This document shows positions 1 through 9,578 of a DNA stretch of 64,000 nt, one piece after another (within the stretch, counting starts at the first letter, position 1; the number at the start of each line of letters is the position of its first letter). The notes beneath the pieces were generated by a model. The model did no database searches. It had not been told where the DNA came from and worked only from the letters and a program-made list of their open reading frames with translations. The DNA is from Bradyrhizobium agreste (GTDB lineage Bacteria; Pseudomonadota; Alphaproteobacteria; Rhizobiales; Xanthobacteraceae): positions 186,001-250,000 of the forward strand of contig NZ_JACCHP010000007.1 of assembly GCF_016031625.1 (NCBI RefSeq), given 5' to 3'. Made by a program: the position numbers and the translations under genes.

Positions 1-337
1 CGGAGAGCGCGGACTGATCGAACAGGTCGCGATTGGCGGCAGGCGAAAGCGTCGAGCTTGGTGAAGAGTTCACGAACGAAATCCTGTTGGGGCGGGGTTC
101 GGGACCGGAACCCACAGATGTGCCCTGATTGCGCGGACTTCAAGCATTTTCAGCCCGCCAAAAGCTCAGATTCGCGACATCGGCGCAACGTCTCGTCAAT
201 CATGCGCGCCAAGGTCTTGTCAATCATGAGGTGCAAGTGACAGTGGGTTAACCAGCCTTTTTAAGCGGTTTCGGACCGGGGCGCGCTAAGGTCCTCGCAT
301 CGACCGGGAACATAATCCCGGCGGGGAGAACGAAGCC
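1..337. other. Window edge, no supported gene
   Basis: I see no convincing coding region here. A short open frame at 58-240 has no family features and atypical composition. There is an imprecise direct repeat of a TCAATCATG-containing stretch near 196-233. The last part, from about 310, is the leader of the DUF6101 gene and holds its purine-rich ribosome binding site (GGGGAGAA). Confidence 0.5.
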
Positions 338-856
338 GTGAGGCGTCAAACAGCAACATGCGGGGCTAACCCCGCCGGGTCGAGCCGCTCCCTGCGGCTC
401 GACCCTCTTTCCCTTCCGGTCCGCTTCGATGCGCATGATCCGCGCGCCGACGGATATGTCAGGCAGATCGAGCTTCATCGCGAGCGCGTCGTGCTGCGCC
501 GTGCCGTGCGCGGCATGCAGATGGCGATCAACGTGCGCGTCGCCGACTTCACCGGCGTTGCCTTGCGCGGCAACGACGAAGCGCAGACGCTCGTCCTCGT
601 GCACCGCGATCCTTCGCTGTCCGTTCCGCTGCTGATCAGCACCGATGCGGACGAGATCGCACAGGCCTGGGCGATCTGGAGCGAGATCTTCGCACTGCCG
701 CAGCTCGACGAGGGCGCCCGCAAGCCCACGCCGCGCCGCCGCCGCGCCAACGCGATCCGCGCCCGCCGCCCGAAATTCCTGATGCGCCGTCGCACGGGCA
801 TCGCCCGCGAGCTGCCGGTTCATCGGGACGAGCGCGAGATTATTGCGAGGAATTGA
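338..856 (+). CDS. DUF6101 family protein
   Basis: A 172-residue basic protein resembling a family (DUF6101) confined to Bradyrhizobium and its relatives; its function is unknown. It has no signal peptide or membrane segment. The central part (about residues 25-115) is a compact alpha/beta-looking region, and the C-terminal 50 residues are very rich in Arg (repeated RRR runs), suggesting nucleic-acid or membrane-surface contact; that is inference only. The start is a GTG preceded by GGGGAGAA, about 10 bases upstream. A 10-bp perfect hairpin (GTCGAGCCGC with its complement) lies in the coding region at about 378-402. The stop overlaps the region just upstream of the long TPR gene, so the two may be co-transcribed. 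Confidence 0.75.
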   Translation: MRRQTATCGANPAGSSRSLRLDPLSLPVRFDAHDPRADGYVRQIELHRERVVLRRAVRGMQMAINVRVADFTGVALRGNDEAQTLVLVHRDPSLSVPLLISTDADEIAQAWAIWSEIFALPQLDEGARKPTPRRRRANAIRARRPKFLMRRRTGIARELPVHRDEREIIARN

Positions 857-945
857 GCCGGCCGGAGTTAGCGGGCGTGGCGGCCTTCTTCATTTCAACC
901 CGGGGTGATACGCTGGTCGCAAAGCTCGCGACGGGAGACACCTCC

Positions 946-3900
946 GTGGGGATATTTCGCCGGTATTTTAGTATTCCGATTTTTTTTGCCGCTCAGATCC
1001 TGATTATCACCGAGCAATGGACCAAAGACAACGCCCTGGCGGCAGATGCCGCCGAAGACACACGCTCGATAAGCCGCGTCGTTTCCGAGTTGATAAGACA
1101 GCGCAACTGGTCCGGGGCCGAGACGCTTGCGAAAATGGGCCTCACGCGCTGCGACGAGGTTGTTGGCACCGCTAGTCGATACTGTCTTGCAGGGTTCCAT
1201 GATTCACTGGGCGACATCGACTACCTCCAGGCAAGATATTCTGAGGCGCTTTCCCACTACCAGAAATCTTTGGACATACGCAGGGGGATTCCGGGAACTG
1301 CTCTCTTGGGGTTGCTCAGATCGCAATTGCGCATTGGAAGGAGCCATCTCGCTCTGCGTCATTTCGATCAGGCAGAACCACTTCTGATCGAGACGAGCAT
1401 CGGATTGAGCCGCGTCGCGCCAGCCGATCCAGACATTGGCACTGCATTTCGCGCGCTTGGGGAATTGTATTACGCTATCGGCAAACCCGTTGAAGAAGCA
1501 GCTGTCGCGCGGCGGGAATTCGATTTCCACACCAGGCACCGCAAGGATCCAGGGCTACTCCGGGATTCAAGACGTCGCCTCAACGCGGCTCTCATCAGGC
1601 AGGCCAGACAATCATCGGGCAATAACAGCAACGATGAGGCCGAACGCATCTTCCTGGAGGCCCTTCACCTGGTCGATCCACCACAACCGGGCGAAGAGAG
1701 CCACTTTATCAACAGCTTGGAAGATCTGGGCTTGCTTTACCAAAAGCTGCGTCGATATGCGGACGCAGAACCACTTTTCCTTCGGGCGCTCGATTATGCT
1801 CAGAGGTTTTACGTGCCTTCCGATCCCAACCTTGCGGTCGCATTGCTCAACCTGGCGGGATTGGAAGAGGATTTGGGCAAGCACGAGGAGTGCATCCGCT
1901 ATGCGAGCCAGTCCATACAGAAGTTCGACGAAGCGAAGGTTGAAAATCTGGCGCTGGGACTTGCGTTAGATGCCCTTGGCTCTGCTTATGGCCAGTTAGG
2001 CCGCGCCAGCGAGGCGGAACGTGCACACATCCGTGCGATCGACGTTGTTGATCGCGTTCTCGCCGAAGGCGCCCCACAGCGGATCAAAGTCAGAATGTCA
2101 CTTGGGTCGACGCTGATAGCCCAAGAGAGGTTTAGGGAAGCTGAACAACTTTTCCAATTGGCTCTCCAGATGGATGCGAAGCTGGCCACGCCGTCGAGAG
2201 ATGCGCGATCGATAATCCTTGGAAGCCTCGGTCTGATTTATCGCGAGCAGGCCCGCTATGACGATGCCGTCGCCGCGCTACTCAAGGCCATCGAGACCGA
2301 TAAGGCCGGGGGCGCCGGCCGGTCTCAAGATGCCGCACGGCACTACACCGAGCTCGCCGGAGTTTACCGTCGCCAGAGCCGATATGATGAAGCAGAAGCC
2401 GCTCTTCTGAAGTCTCTCGCGATCGAGCAGCCGGAGCTTGGCCGGGCGACCGCGCTAAACTCGCTGGGACTGATCCATATGCATAGGGCTCAGTACGACA
2501 AAGCAGAGAGCGAGCTCAATCAGGCGCTTGCTATCCGCACGAAACTGCTGTCCGAAAACAGCCGCTGGACCGCCGAAACTCTAGGCAATCTGGCTACGCT
2601 CGACGACAAGAGAGGGCTTACCGCCGAGGCCGAGGCAAAATTCCGGCGCGTGCTCGCAGTCATCAACAGCTCTCCCCTGTCCCAGTCAACCACCGGCGCT
2701 CTCTACTCTCTACTGCTCTCGGAAAATTTGCTGATCCAGGGCAAGCTCGACGAGGCCGAAACCTTCAATCGCGTGAGCCTCGACCTTTACAAGGCCAAGC
2801 TTGGGCCTGAGCATCCGCGCTATGCTGGCGCGCTCAAAGTGCTCGGCTCGATTGAGATGGCGCGCGGGCGGAACGGCCAGGCCGAGGATCACTACCGGCA
2901 AGCGCTTGCGATTGACGAAAAAATCCTTGGTCCGCAAAGCGAAGCCGTGGCGGCAGACCTGACCAACCTGGCTGAGCTGTTGAGGCGGGTTGGCAAGAGA
3001 CCGGAAGCGAGGGCCAATCTTGAACGAGCGCTTGCGATCTACGCCGATCGATTTGGAAACGAAAGCCCCGTGATCACGGGAGCGTTGCTGACCTCGGCAA
3101 ACCTGGCCTGGGAGGAGGCGCACTTCGATGCCGCACGCGCGCTGGCGAGTCGGGCGCGAGGCATCAGCGAGCGCAGCACTGGTCCCGATCAACCACCCCA
3201 GGTCTCAACGATTGTCTTTCTGGCTCGCGTCGATCTTGCACAAGATAAACTAGACGACGCGCGTCTCAACCTTGACCGTGCAACCCGCATTGTCGACAAT
3301 TTTCCGCCCGCCGATCATGCACTCAGGATCGAATTGCTGATTGCCAAGGCCGAAGTCGAACTGGCAGCAGACCACATGGTGGGCGCCGAAAATCACGTTC
3401 GCGATGCGCTCGCGATGGCGAAGCGTCTCTACCAGCCTGATTTCCCGACCAGGCGAAACGCAATCGACCGGCTGAGCGGTTTGCTCTTCGTGCAAGGCAA
3501 GTTCGACGAAGCGGTCGAGATCCAGCGTGCCGAGTTCGCCTTGACCGAAACGCAGCTTGGATCCAACCACCCCGCCACTGCGGTCGCGCTACGTTCGCTC
3601 GCGGCCACGACCAGCAGTTCCGGCGACCAAGCGGGGGCAATTGAGTTGCTTCGTCGCGCGCTCGCAATAGATGAGCAATCCTTTGGGCCGCAGAGCGACC
3701 AGGCCGCGTCGAACCATCTTGCGCTCGGTTCGCTGCTTCGCAGGATGGGACGCCTCGACGAAGCCCGAAGCGAGATCAATGCCGCACGCAAGGGATGGGA
3801 AGCGCTGGGCCATGTTCTGCGGGCGAGCGTTGCGCTCGATCAGTTGGCATTGATCGCGATCGCTCAGACCTCGCCAACCGAAGCCATCGTGTTTTCCGAG

Positions 3901-4467
3901 CGCGTCCAGAACATCCTCGAAGACAATTATGGCCGCGAAAGTCCGGTGCTCCTGGCCAATCTCGCTCAACTCGGACGCCTTCGCTTGCGCAACGGCGACA
4001 CGCAGGCGGCAGTTCGTATTCTGGCCCGAACGAGTGACCTGATTGGTCCCCATCCCTCTGACAGGAAGCAAGGCTATCGGAACTTTCTGCAACTGCGGGC
4101 AGAGCTTAGTGCAACCCGCAAGGACTTCGAGGCCGCCGCAACGGATCTCGTTCGCGCGGTAGAGATTTCAGCCAAGTATGGCGGCCGCCGAAGTGCTGCA
4201 GTCGGCGAGAATTCGTTCAACCTCGCGCTCGTTTATCTAGAGGCAAATCGCTTCCGGGAGTCCATGGCTCGCTTTTCGGACGCGCTAGAGATTTTCAAAC
4301 GAGAGAATGGGGACCATTCTCCGAGCGTCGGCTATTCGTTGTTGGGGGCCGCGCAAGCCTATGAGAAGCTCGGCGACAAGTCCTCATCAAGGGCACTCTT
4401 GGCCGCGGCAGCCGAAATTCTTGGCCAGACAACCCTTGTCAGCCCGCCCCAGCTTAGGTGGCTGTGA
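946..4467 (+). CDS. Very long tetratricopeptide-repeat protein
   Basis: A 1173-residue protein made almost entirely of TPR units of the kinesin-light-chain type (about 42 residues each), recognisable by recurring blocks such as ALAIDEKILGP, NLAELLRR and AEDHYRQALAI. I count roughly twenty units across residues 50-1150. Such solenoids act as protein-protein scaffolds; no enzymatic domain is visible. I chose the GTG at 946 because it has a GGGAGA site 8-10 bases upstream and gives an N-terminus with a hydrophobic stretch (SIPIFFAAQILII) that could be a signal or anchor. The frame is open further upstream to a TTG at 853, which would overlap the preceding gene. It converges with ubiA on the other strand, 31 bases apart. 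Partners are unknown. Confidence 0.8.
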   Translation: MGIFRRYFSIPIFFAAQILIITEQWTKDNALAADAAEDTRSISRVVSELIRQRNWSGAETLAKMGLTRCDEVVGTASRYCLAGFHDSLGDIDYLQARYSEALSHYQKSLDIRRGIPGTALLGLLRSQLRIGRSHLALRHFDQAEPLLIETSIGLSRVAPADPDIGTAFRALGELYYAIGKPVEEAAVARREFDFHTRHRKDPGLLRDSRRRLNAALIRQARQSSGNNSNDEAERIFLEALHLVDPPQPGEESHFINSLEDLGLLYQKLRRYADAEPLFLRALDYAQRFYVPSDPNLAVALLNLAGLEEDLGKHEECIRYASQSIQKFDEAKVENLALGLALDALGSAYGQLGRASEAERAHIRAIDVVDRVLAEGAPQRIKVRMSLGSTLIAQERFREAEQLFQLALQMDAKLATPSRDARSIILGSLGLIYREQARYDDAVAALLKAIETDKAGGAGRSQDAARHYTELAGVYRRQSRYDEAEAALLKSLAIEQPELGRATALNSLGLIHMHRAQYDKAESELNQALAIRTKLLSENSRWTAETLGNLATLDDKRGLTAEAEAKFRRVLAVINSSPLSQSTTGALYSLLLSENLLIQGKLDEAETFNRVSLDLYKAKLGPEHPRYAGALKVLGSIEMARGRNGQAEDHYRQALAIDEKILGPQSEAVAADLTNLAELLRRVGKRPEARANLERALAIYADRFGNESPVITGALLTSANLAWEEAHFDAARALASRARGISERSTGPDQPPQVSTIVFLARVDLAQDKLDDARLNLDRATRIVDNFPPADHALRIELLIAKAEVELAADHMVGAENHVRDALAMAKRLYQPDFPTRRNAIDRLSGLLFVQGKFDEAVEIQRAEFALTETQLGSNHPATAVALRSLAATTSSSGDQAGAIELLRRALAIDEQSFGPQSDQAASNHLALGSLLRRMGRLDEARSEINAARKGWEALGHVLRASVALDQLALIAIAQTSPTEAIVFSERVQNILEDNYGRESPVLLANLAQLGRLRLRNGDTQAAVRILARTSDLIGPHPSDRKQGYRNFLQLRAELSATRKDFEAAATDLVRAVEISAKYGGRRSAAVGENSFNLALVYLEANRFRESMARFSDALEIFKRENGDHSPSVGYSLLGAAQAYEKLGDKSSSRALLAAAAEILGQTTLVSPPQLRWL

Positions 4468-4498
4468 GTTCGTCGGCTCGACGGCAATCGATTGGGAT

Positions 4499-5455
4499 TT
4501 AGCTCGCCCGCATCACCGCGTCCGCGAGCAATCCCGCAAACAGCAGCGCGCCCGCATGCTTGTTCGACTTGAACAGGCGCAGGCACAGCTCGGGATCGTT
4601 GATCTTCAACCGCACGATCTGCCACGCCAGATGCGCGGCGAAGGCGGCAAGGCCGAGCCAGGCCGGCCAGCGCGCTTCCCCAGATGCCAGCGCGACGCCG
4701 ATCAGCATCACCGCGAGCCCGTAGAACAGGATCAGCGCCTGATGCGTATGCGCGCCGAACAGGCGCGCGGTCGACTTGATGCCGATCAGCGCGTCGTCCT
4801 CGGCGTCCTGATGGGCGTAGATCGTGTCATAGCCGATCACCCAGGAGATCGCGCCGGCATAGAGCACGAGCGCGGTGGCGTCGATGCGGCCGAAGGTGAC
4901 GGCAAAGCCCATCAACGCGCCCCAGGAGAAGGCAAGCCCGAGCACGATCTGCGGCCACCAGGTGATCCGCTTCATGAAGGGATAAATCCCGACGATCACG
5001 AGCGAGGCAATGCCGGTCGCAATCGCGAAGCGGTTGAATTGCAGCAGCACCACAAGACCGACCAGCGCCTGCGCGACCATGAAGACCAGCGCCTGCCTGG
5101 TGGTGACCTGCCCCGACGGCAGCGGCCGCGAGCGCGTGCGCTCGACCTTGTCGTCGAGGTCGCGGTCGGTGATGTCGTTCCAGGTGCAGCCGGCCCCGCG
5201 CATGACGAAAGCGCCGATGAAGAACAGCACGATGGTGAGCGGCAGGCCGCGAATGTCATGCGCCATGCCGGCGGCCAGCGCTGCCGACCACCAGCATGGC
5301 ATCAAGAGAAGCCAGGAGCCGATCGGGCGATCGAAGCGGGACAGGCGCAGGTAGGGCCGCGCCCAATGCGGCGCGAGCGTATCGACCCAGTTGCCGGTGG
5401 AATCGGCAACGCGGGCGGATGTGCTAGTGCCCAGTTTTCGAAGTTCGTATTCCAT
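4499..5455 (-). CDS. ubiA: 4-hydroxybenzoate polyprenyltransferase UbiA
   Basis: An integral-membrane prenyltransferase that attaches the polyprenyl chain to 4-hydroxybenzoate in ubiquinone synthesis. The 318 residues contain the family's two Asp-rich motifs: NDITDRDLDDKVERTRSRPL at about residue 93, and YAHQDAEDDALIGIKSTA at about residue 215. These bind Mg2+ and the prenyl diphosphate. About eight or nine hydrophobic helices separate them. The N-terminal DRPIGSWLLLMPCWWS is typical of bacterial UbiA. The start is odd: the ATG at 5455 and the first ten codons lie inside an inverted repeat (5423-5501), and there is no other in-frame start before residue 52. The initiation region seems to have been rewritten by the repeat. 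It is transcribed alone, converging with the TPR gene. Confidence 0.95.
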   Translation of the reverse strand: MEYELRKLGTSTSARVADSTGNWVDTLAPHWARPYLRLSRFDRPIGSWLLLMPCWWSAALAAGMAHDIRGLPLTIVLFFIGAFVMRGAGCTWNDITDRDLDDKVERTRSRPLPSGQVTTRQALVFMVAQALVGLVVLLQFNRFAIATGIASLVIVGIYPFMKRITWWPQIVLGLAFSWGALMGFAVTFGRIDATALVLYAGAISWVIGYDTIYAHQDAEDDALIGIKSTARLFGAHTHQALILFYGLAVMLIGVALASGEARWPAWLGLAAFAAHLAWQIVRLKINDPELCLRLFKSNKHAGALLFAGLLADAVMRAS

Positions 5456-5501
5456 CGCGGCGCATTCCGGTACGAACTTCGAAGACTACAAGGGCACTAG
5501 C
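5423..5501. repeat. Inverted repeat overlapping ubiA start
   Basis: Left arm 5423-5449 and right arm 5471-5501 match as GCTAGTGCCC (10 bp) plus TTCGAAGTTCGTA (13 bp), with a 4-base difference in the spacer between the two blocks. The 21-base loop contains the ubiA ATG. It looks like a dispersed intergenic element rather than an operator because the arms are long and imperfect. Confidence 0.75.
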
Positions 5502-5519
5502 CAGAAAACCATAATTCAC

Positions 5520-5592
5520 GTGCCGCTTATCGATTTGAAGTTCCTATGAGGATCTCGCGGCAAGCACCGCAGGAACTTCAAATCGGCGGCAC
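5520..5592. repeat. Long inverted repeat between two minus-strand genes
   Basis: Perfect 14-bp arms (GATTTGAAGTTCCT at 5532-5545 and its complement at 5571-5584) are flanked by 7-bp outer arms (GTGCCGC at 5520-5526 and GCGGCAC at 5586-5592). It lies directly after the stop of the 5598-6263 gene and before ubiA. It has no T-run, so it is probably a dispersed palindromic element; it could also stabilise the 3' end of the upstream mRNA. Confidence 0.75.
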
Positions 5593-5597
5593 GCGTA

Positions 5598-6263
5598 TCA
5601 TCGGGTCAGGACGTTGCCGTTGAGCGTATCGAAGGTGCTGCCGCCCTTCTTGCCCGCGTTGGCCTCGGGCGCCGAGCCCGAGCCCAGCACCTCGCTCAGC
5701 GACGGACCGGCCGGACCGCGCGGCTGGTTCTGCATCTGTAGCGCGACGTTGCAGACCTTGGTCTGCATGGCCTCGGTGTTCTTGTGACCGTCCTTCAGCT
5801 GCGCGCCGATCTGCGGCGGGATTCCGCATTTGGCGGCATTGGTCTCGACGTACTTGATCATCTTGACTTCAGCCTGGCTGAAATTGCGGATCAGCTTGCA
5901 GGCCTCGTCCGGCGACGCGTGACGGTCGCTCGCGGCCTTGATCAGCTTGCCGCGCTTCTCGGCCTCTTCGCGCAGGGGCACGAACCCCTTCATGCAGTCC
6001 TCGCCGGGACCGGCCTGCGTCGGCGGAGCCGCGCTGAAGGCGCCGGCGCCGCCGATCGGGGCAGCGCCGTTCACGGGAAAGGACGATTGCGGTGCCGCAC
6101 CGACCGAAGCGGTCGGTGCCGAACCGTTGACCGGAGGAAATGGAGAATTGGCGGCAGCCTGGTTGGGCAGCGGCGCCGGGAACGCGCTTTGCGCATGCGC
6201 GCCCGCGGCACTCATGGCGACCATGGCGGCAGCGATCGGAACCATCAAATGACGGATCATCAA
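5598..6263 (-). CDS. Secreted protein of unknown function
   Basis: A 221-residue protein with a clear signal peptide (MMIRHLMVPIAAAMVAMSAAGAHA, cleavage after AHA). Residues 25-85 are a low-complexity Pro/Ala/Ser/Gly linker, followed by a conserved-looking helical domain (about 90-180). That domain has four cysteines (GEDCMKGF, DEACKLI, AAKCGIPP, TKVCNVA) that could form two disulfides in the periplasm. The C-terminus is flexible. I do not recognise a named family; similar proteins occur in Bradyrhizobium relatives. Its transcription unit appears to be monocistronic, divergent from rsmE. Confidence 0.7.
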   Translation of the reverse strand: MMIRHLMVPIAAAMVAMSAAGAHAQSAFPAPLPNQAAANSPFPPVNGSAPTASVGAAPQSSFPVNGAAPIGGAGAFSAAPPTQAGPGEDCMKGFVPLREEAEKRGKLIKAASDRHASPDEACKLIRNFSQAEVKMIKYVETNAAKCGIPPQIGAQLKDGHKNTEAMQTKVCNVALQMQNQPRGPAGPSLSEVLGSGSAPEANAGKKGGSTFDTLNGNVLTR

Positions 6264-6469
6264 GATAGTCTCTCCGGCAGGAGCTTACGGGGTTCAGAGC
6301 TTCCCAATTGAAGCGCGACCAGCGTGTTCGCGTTTTTACGATTCCCGCCGGCGCTTAACAACCCGTGGAATAGGGCGAGAGCGCGGCGCTGGGACGCACC
6401 AGTTCGGCAATATTTACCCCCGAAATGGCGCCTTTCGGTTAAGAACGCCCGGTAATCGGACCCCAAGCG

Positions 6470-7225
6470 ATGCCTTCCCACGATTTTCGCGCCCCCCGCC
6501 TGTTCGTCGATGCCCCCCTGGCCCAGGACGCCAGGGTGCCGCTCGACCGCGACCAGAGCAATTATCTCGGCAATGTGCTGCGGCTGGCGGCCGGGGCCGA
6601 GGTCCTGGCCTTCAACGGCAGGGATGGCGAGTGGCAGGCCGCCATCGAAGGCCGCAAGCGGCCGGACGGCCTCGTGATCCTCCAGCAGACCCGGCCCCAG
6701 GACCGGCTCGCCGACCTCACCTACGTCTTCGCCCCGCTCAAGCATGCCCGGCTGGACTACATGGTGCAGAAGGCCATCGAGATGGGCGCCGCCACCCTGC
6801 AGCCGGTCCTGACCCGGTTCACCCAGGCGTCCCGGGTCAACACCGAGCGGATGCGCGCCAATGTGGTCGAGGCGGCCGAGCAATGCGGCATCCTCAGCAT
6901 CGCCGGCGTGGCCGAGCCGGTGCCGCTGGAGCGCTTCCTGAGCCAGCGTCCCGCCGATCGCCTGCTGATCTTCTGCGACGAGGCGGCGGAGGTCCAGGAT
7001 CCCATTCAGGGCCTGCAAGGCGCACGCGAGGCCGGACACGGGATCGACGTGCTGATCGGCCCCGAGGGCGGTTTTGCCGAGGACGAGCGGGCGCTGTTGC
7101 TGCGCCAGCCCAGGATCCTGCGGCTGGCGCTCGGCCCCCGCATCATGCGGGCCGATACGGCCGCGGTCGCCGCCCTGACGCTCGTGCAGGCGGTGCTGGG
7201 GGATTGGAGCGGCAAGGGAGCCTGA
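6470..7225 (+). CDS. rsmE: 16S rRNA m3U1498 methyltransferase RsmE
   Basis: A 251-residue SPOUT-class methyltransferase that methylates N3 of U1498 in 16S rRNA using S-adenosylmethionine. The N-terminal PUA-like domain (residues 1-75) begins with HDFRAPRLFVD. The C-terminal SPOUT domain carries the family signatures LIGPEGGFAEDE (GPEGGF from about residue 197) and LALGPRIMRADTAAVAAL (RADTA at about 227), which form the knotted cofactor pocket. Length is normal. The ATG at 6470 follows the 207-base gap divergent from the secreted-protein gene. Confidence 0.95.
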   Translation: MPSHDFRAPRLFVDAPLAQDARVPLDRDQSNYLGNVLRLAAGAEVLAFNGRDGEWQAAIEGRKRPDGLVILQQTRPQDRLADLTYVFAPLKHARLDYMVQKAIEMGAATLQPVLTRFTQASRVNTERMRANVVEAAEQCGILSIAGVAEPVPLERFLSQRPADRLLIFCDEAAEVQDPIQGLQGAREAGHGIDVLIGPEGGFAEDERALLLRQPRILRLALGPRIMRADTAAVAALTLVQAVLGDWSGKGA

Positions 7226-7353
7226 TCCTGCGCATTGGCCCGTTAAGCGATTGATCCTTTGGAGGTCGAAACCGCGCATCGGTCATGCTAAGGGCTGCGC
7301 CAATTCGCCTCCCCTTGCCCTGCCCGGTTCCGCCGGGACGATGGACCCCTGAG

Positions 7354-8505
7354 ATGACCGCGACTGCCACCTCAAATGCTGCCGGCTCCGCCGCCTGGGC
7401 GGATACGCTGCTCTTGTCGTTCGCGCAGGCCGGCTATGTCAGGGCCGAGCCCGCCATCCTGCAGCCGGCCGAGCCGTTCCTGGACCTCTCTGGCGAGGAC
7501 ATCCGCAAGAGCCTGTACCTGACCACCGACCTCTCCGGCGAGGAGCTCTGCCTGCGCCCGGACCTGACCATTCCCGTCGCGCGCGACTATCTGGCCTCGG
7601 GGCGCGCCGGCCAGCCGGCGGGGTTCAGCTATCTCGGTCCGGTGTTCCGCTACCGTAGCGGCCAAGCCAGCGAATTCCTCCAGGCCGGCATCGAATCATT
7701 CGCCCGTCAGGACCGCGCCGCGGCGGATGCCGAGATGCTGGCGCTGGCGCTGGAGGCGACGGCCGCCTTCGGCGTCCGCGACGTCGAGATCCGCACCGGC
7801 GACGTCGCCTTGTTCAATGCGCTGCTCGACGCGCTCAACCTCTATCCGGTCTGGCGCCGCCGCCTGATCAAGGATTTCAACCGCAAGATCAGCCTGGAGC
7901 AGGATCTGGAGCGGCTGGCGGCCGCGGCCACCGCGACACGCAGCGAGTATGAGGGCGTGCTGGCGGCCCTTGCCGGCTCCGACCGCAAGGCGGCGCTCGC
8001 CTTCGTCACCGATCTGATGTCGATCGCCGGCACCACCAATGTCGGCGGCCGCACCACGGCCGAAATCGCCGATCGCTTCCTCGAGCAATCGACACTGAAG
8101 GGTGGCGCGCTGCCGCGCGAGGCGATCGCCGTGCTCAAGCGCTTCCTGTCGATTTCGGGCAATCCCGACGATGCCATCGCCGAGCTGCGCGCGCTCACGA
8201 CGGACGCGAAGCTCGATCTCGCCTCTGCGATCGATCAGCTCGAGAGCCGGGTCGGCTTCATGGCCGCGCGCGGCATCGACGTGAAGCAGACCCGTTTCTC
8301 GACCGCGTTCGGGCGCGGGCTCGATTATTACACCGGCTTCGAGTTCGAACTGCATCACAGGGGCAACGGCGCCGAGCCGCTGGTCGCCGGCGGCCGCTAT
8401 GACGGGCTGCTGACCCAGCTCGGCTCAGCCGAGCCGATCCCCGCGGTCGGCTTCTCGGTCTGGGTGGACGCGCTGAACCGGATCGGCCGCAAGGTGGGAG
8501 CGTAA
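7354..8505 (+). CDS. hisZ: ATP phosphoribosyltransferase regulatory subunit HisZ
   Basis: A 383-residue histidyl-tRNA-synthetase paralogue that lacks the anticodon-binding domain and acts as the regulatory subunit of HisG, carrying histidine feedback control on the first step of histidine synthesis. It shows class-II synthetase-like core motifs: [14 protein letters not shown] near residue 66, and [17 protein letters not shown] near residue 318. I start it at ATG 7354; an in-frame ATG at 7285 would add 23 residues of poor, Pro-rich sequence. It is followed four bases later by hisG, so the two are surely co-transcribed, as expected for partners of one complex. Confidence 0.92.
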   Translation: MTATATSNAAGSAAWADTLLLSFAQAGYVRAEPAILQPAEPFLDLSGEDIRKSLYLTTDLSGEELCLRPDLTIPVARDYLASGRAGQPAGFSYLGPVFRYRSGQASEFLQAGIESFARQDRAAADAEMLALALEATAAFGVRDVEIRTGDVALFNALLDALNLYPVWRRRLIKDFNRKISLEQDLERLAAAATATRSEYEGVLAALAGSDRKAALAFVTDLMSIAGTTNVGGRTTAEIADRFLEQSTLKGGALPREAIAVLKRFLSISGNPDDAIAELRALTTDAKLDLASAIDQLESRVGFMAARGIDVKQTRFSTAFGRGLDYYTGFEFELHHRGNGAEPLVAGGRYDGLLTQLGSAEPIPAVGFSVWVDALNRIGRKVGA

Positions 8506-8509
8506 AATC

Positions 8510-9487
8510 ATGAGCGCGCCATTCGTTCTGGCCGTTCCCTCCAAGGGCCGCCTGCAGGAAAACACCGAGGCCTTCTTTGCCCGCGCCGGCCTCAAGCTGT
8601 CGAAAGCCGGCGGCGCCCGCGACTATCGCGGCACCATCGCAGGGCTCGACAATGTCGAGGTCGCCTATCTCTCGGCGAGCGAGATCGCCGCGCAATTGTC
8701 CCGCGGTTTTGCCCATCTCGGCGTTACCGGCGAAGATCTCGTGCGCGAGAACATCGCCGATGCCGACAAGCGCGTATCGCTGATCGAAGGGCTCGGCTTC
8801 GGCTATGCCGACGTCGTCGTCGCAGTGCCGCAGGCCTGGATCGACGTCCGCACCATGGCCGACCTCGACGACGTCACCACCGGCTTCCGCGAGCAGCATC
8901 ACATGCGGATGCGGGTGGCGACCAAGTTCGTCAACCTCACCCGCGGCTTCTTCCAGGCTCACGGCATCACCGATTACCGCATCGTCGAAAGCGCGGGCGC
9001 GACCGAAGGCGCGCCGGCGGCCGGCAGCGCCGAGCTGATCGTCGACATCACCACGACCGGCGCGACGCTCGCGGCCAACGGCCTGCGGGTGCTCGACGAC
9101 GGCGTGATCCTGCGCAGCCAGGCCAATCTGGTGGCTGCCAAGGAGGCCGATTGGTCGCCGCAGGCGCGCGAGACGGCGCGCGTCATTCTCGATCACATCG
9201 CCGCACGGGCGCGGGCCAACAAGTACCGGGAAGTCCGCACCCGCTTCCGGCAATGCGATGCCGCCCTGCTCGGCGAAGCCCACAGCCGGTTCGGCGTGGA
9301 GGCCCCGTTCGGCGGTCCGACCTCGTCAGGCATGCTGACCCTGCACTGCCCACCGGGGCAGCTCTACGCGCTGGCGAGCTTCCTGCGCGAGCATGGCGCC
9401 GAGACCGTCTCGGTGGTGTCGCTCGACTACGTGTTCGACCGGGAGAACCCGCTGTTCGCCAAGCTCGAGGCGTTCCTGCGGCGGTGA
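8510..9487 (+). CDS. hisG: ATP phosphoribosyltransferase catalytic subunit HisG
   Basis: Condenses ATP with phosphoribosyl pyrophosphate, the committed step of histidine synthesis. The N-terminus ([17 protein letters not shown]) and the PRPP-binding segment [15 protein letters not shown] (from residue 178) are typical. At 325 residues it is longer than the roughly 210-230-residue short form that normally needs HisZ. The extra C-terminal part of about 100 residues (from about 225, including [20 protein letters not shown]) resembles the regulatory-domain position of long-form HisG, yet hisZ sits directly upstream. The start ATG is four bases after the hisZ stop. Confidence 0.94.
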   Translation: MSAPFVLAVPSKGRLQENTEAFFARAGLKLSKAGGARDYRGTIAGLDNVEVAYLSASEIAAQLSRGFAHLGVTGEDLVRENIADADKRVSLIEGLGFGYADVVVAVPQAWIDVRTMADLDDVTTGFREQHHMRMRVATKFVNLTRGFFQAHGITDYRIVESAGATEGAPAAGSAELIVDITTTGATLAANGLRVLDDGVILRSQANLVAAKEADWSPQARETARVILDHIAARARANKYREVRTRFRQCDAALLGEAHSRFGVEAPFGGPTSSGMLTLHCPPGQLYALASFLREHGAETVSVVSLDYVFDRENPLFAKLEAFLRR

Positions 9488-9578
9488 GTCCCAGGTCCGT
9501 TCCGTTCAGCTTTGCGACAGCAAACGGCTGCTACCATATACTGTTGAGAAGACCTAAACGCCTCTGGAACCTCGATCG

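Noticed and set aside
338..856. Antisense frame at 248-823 as a separate gene
   Set aside because: The plus-strand frame matches a known family pattern (DUF6101) and has a ribosome binding site; the antisense one has neither.
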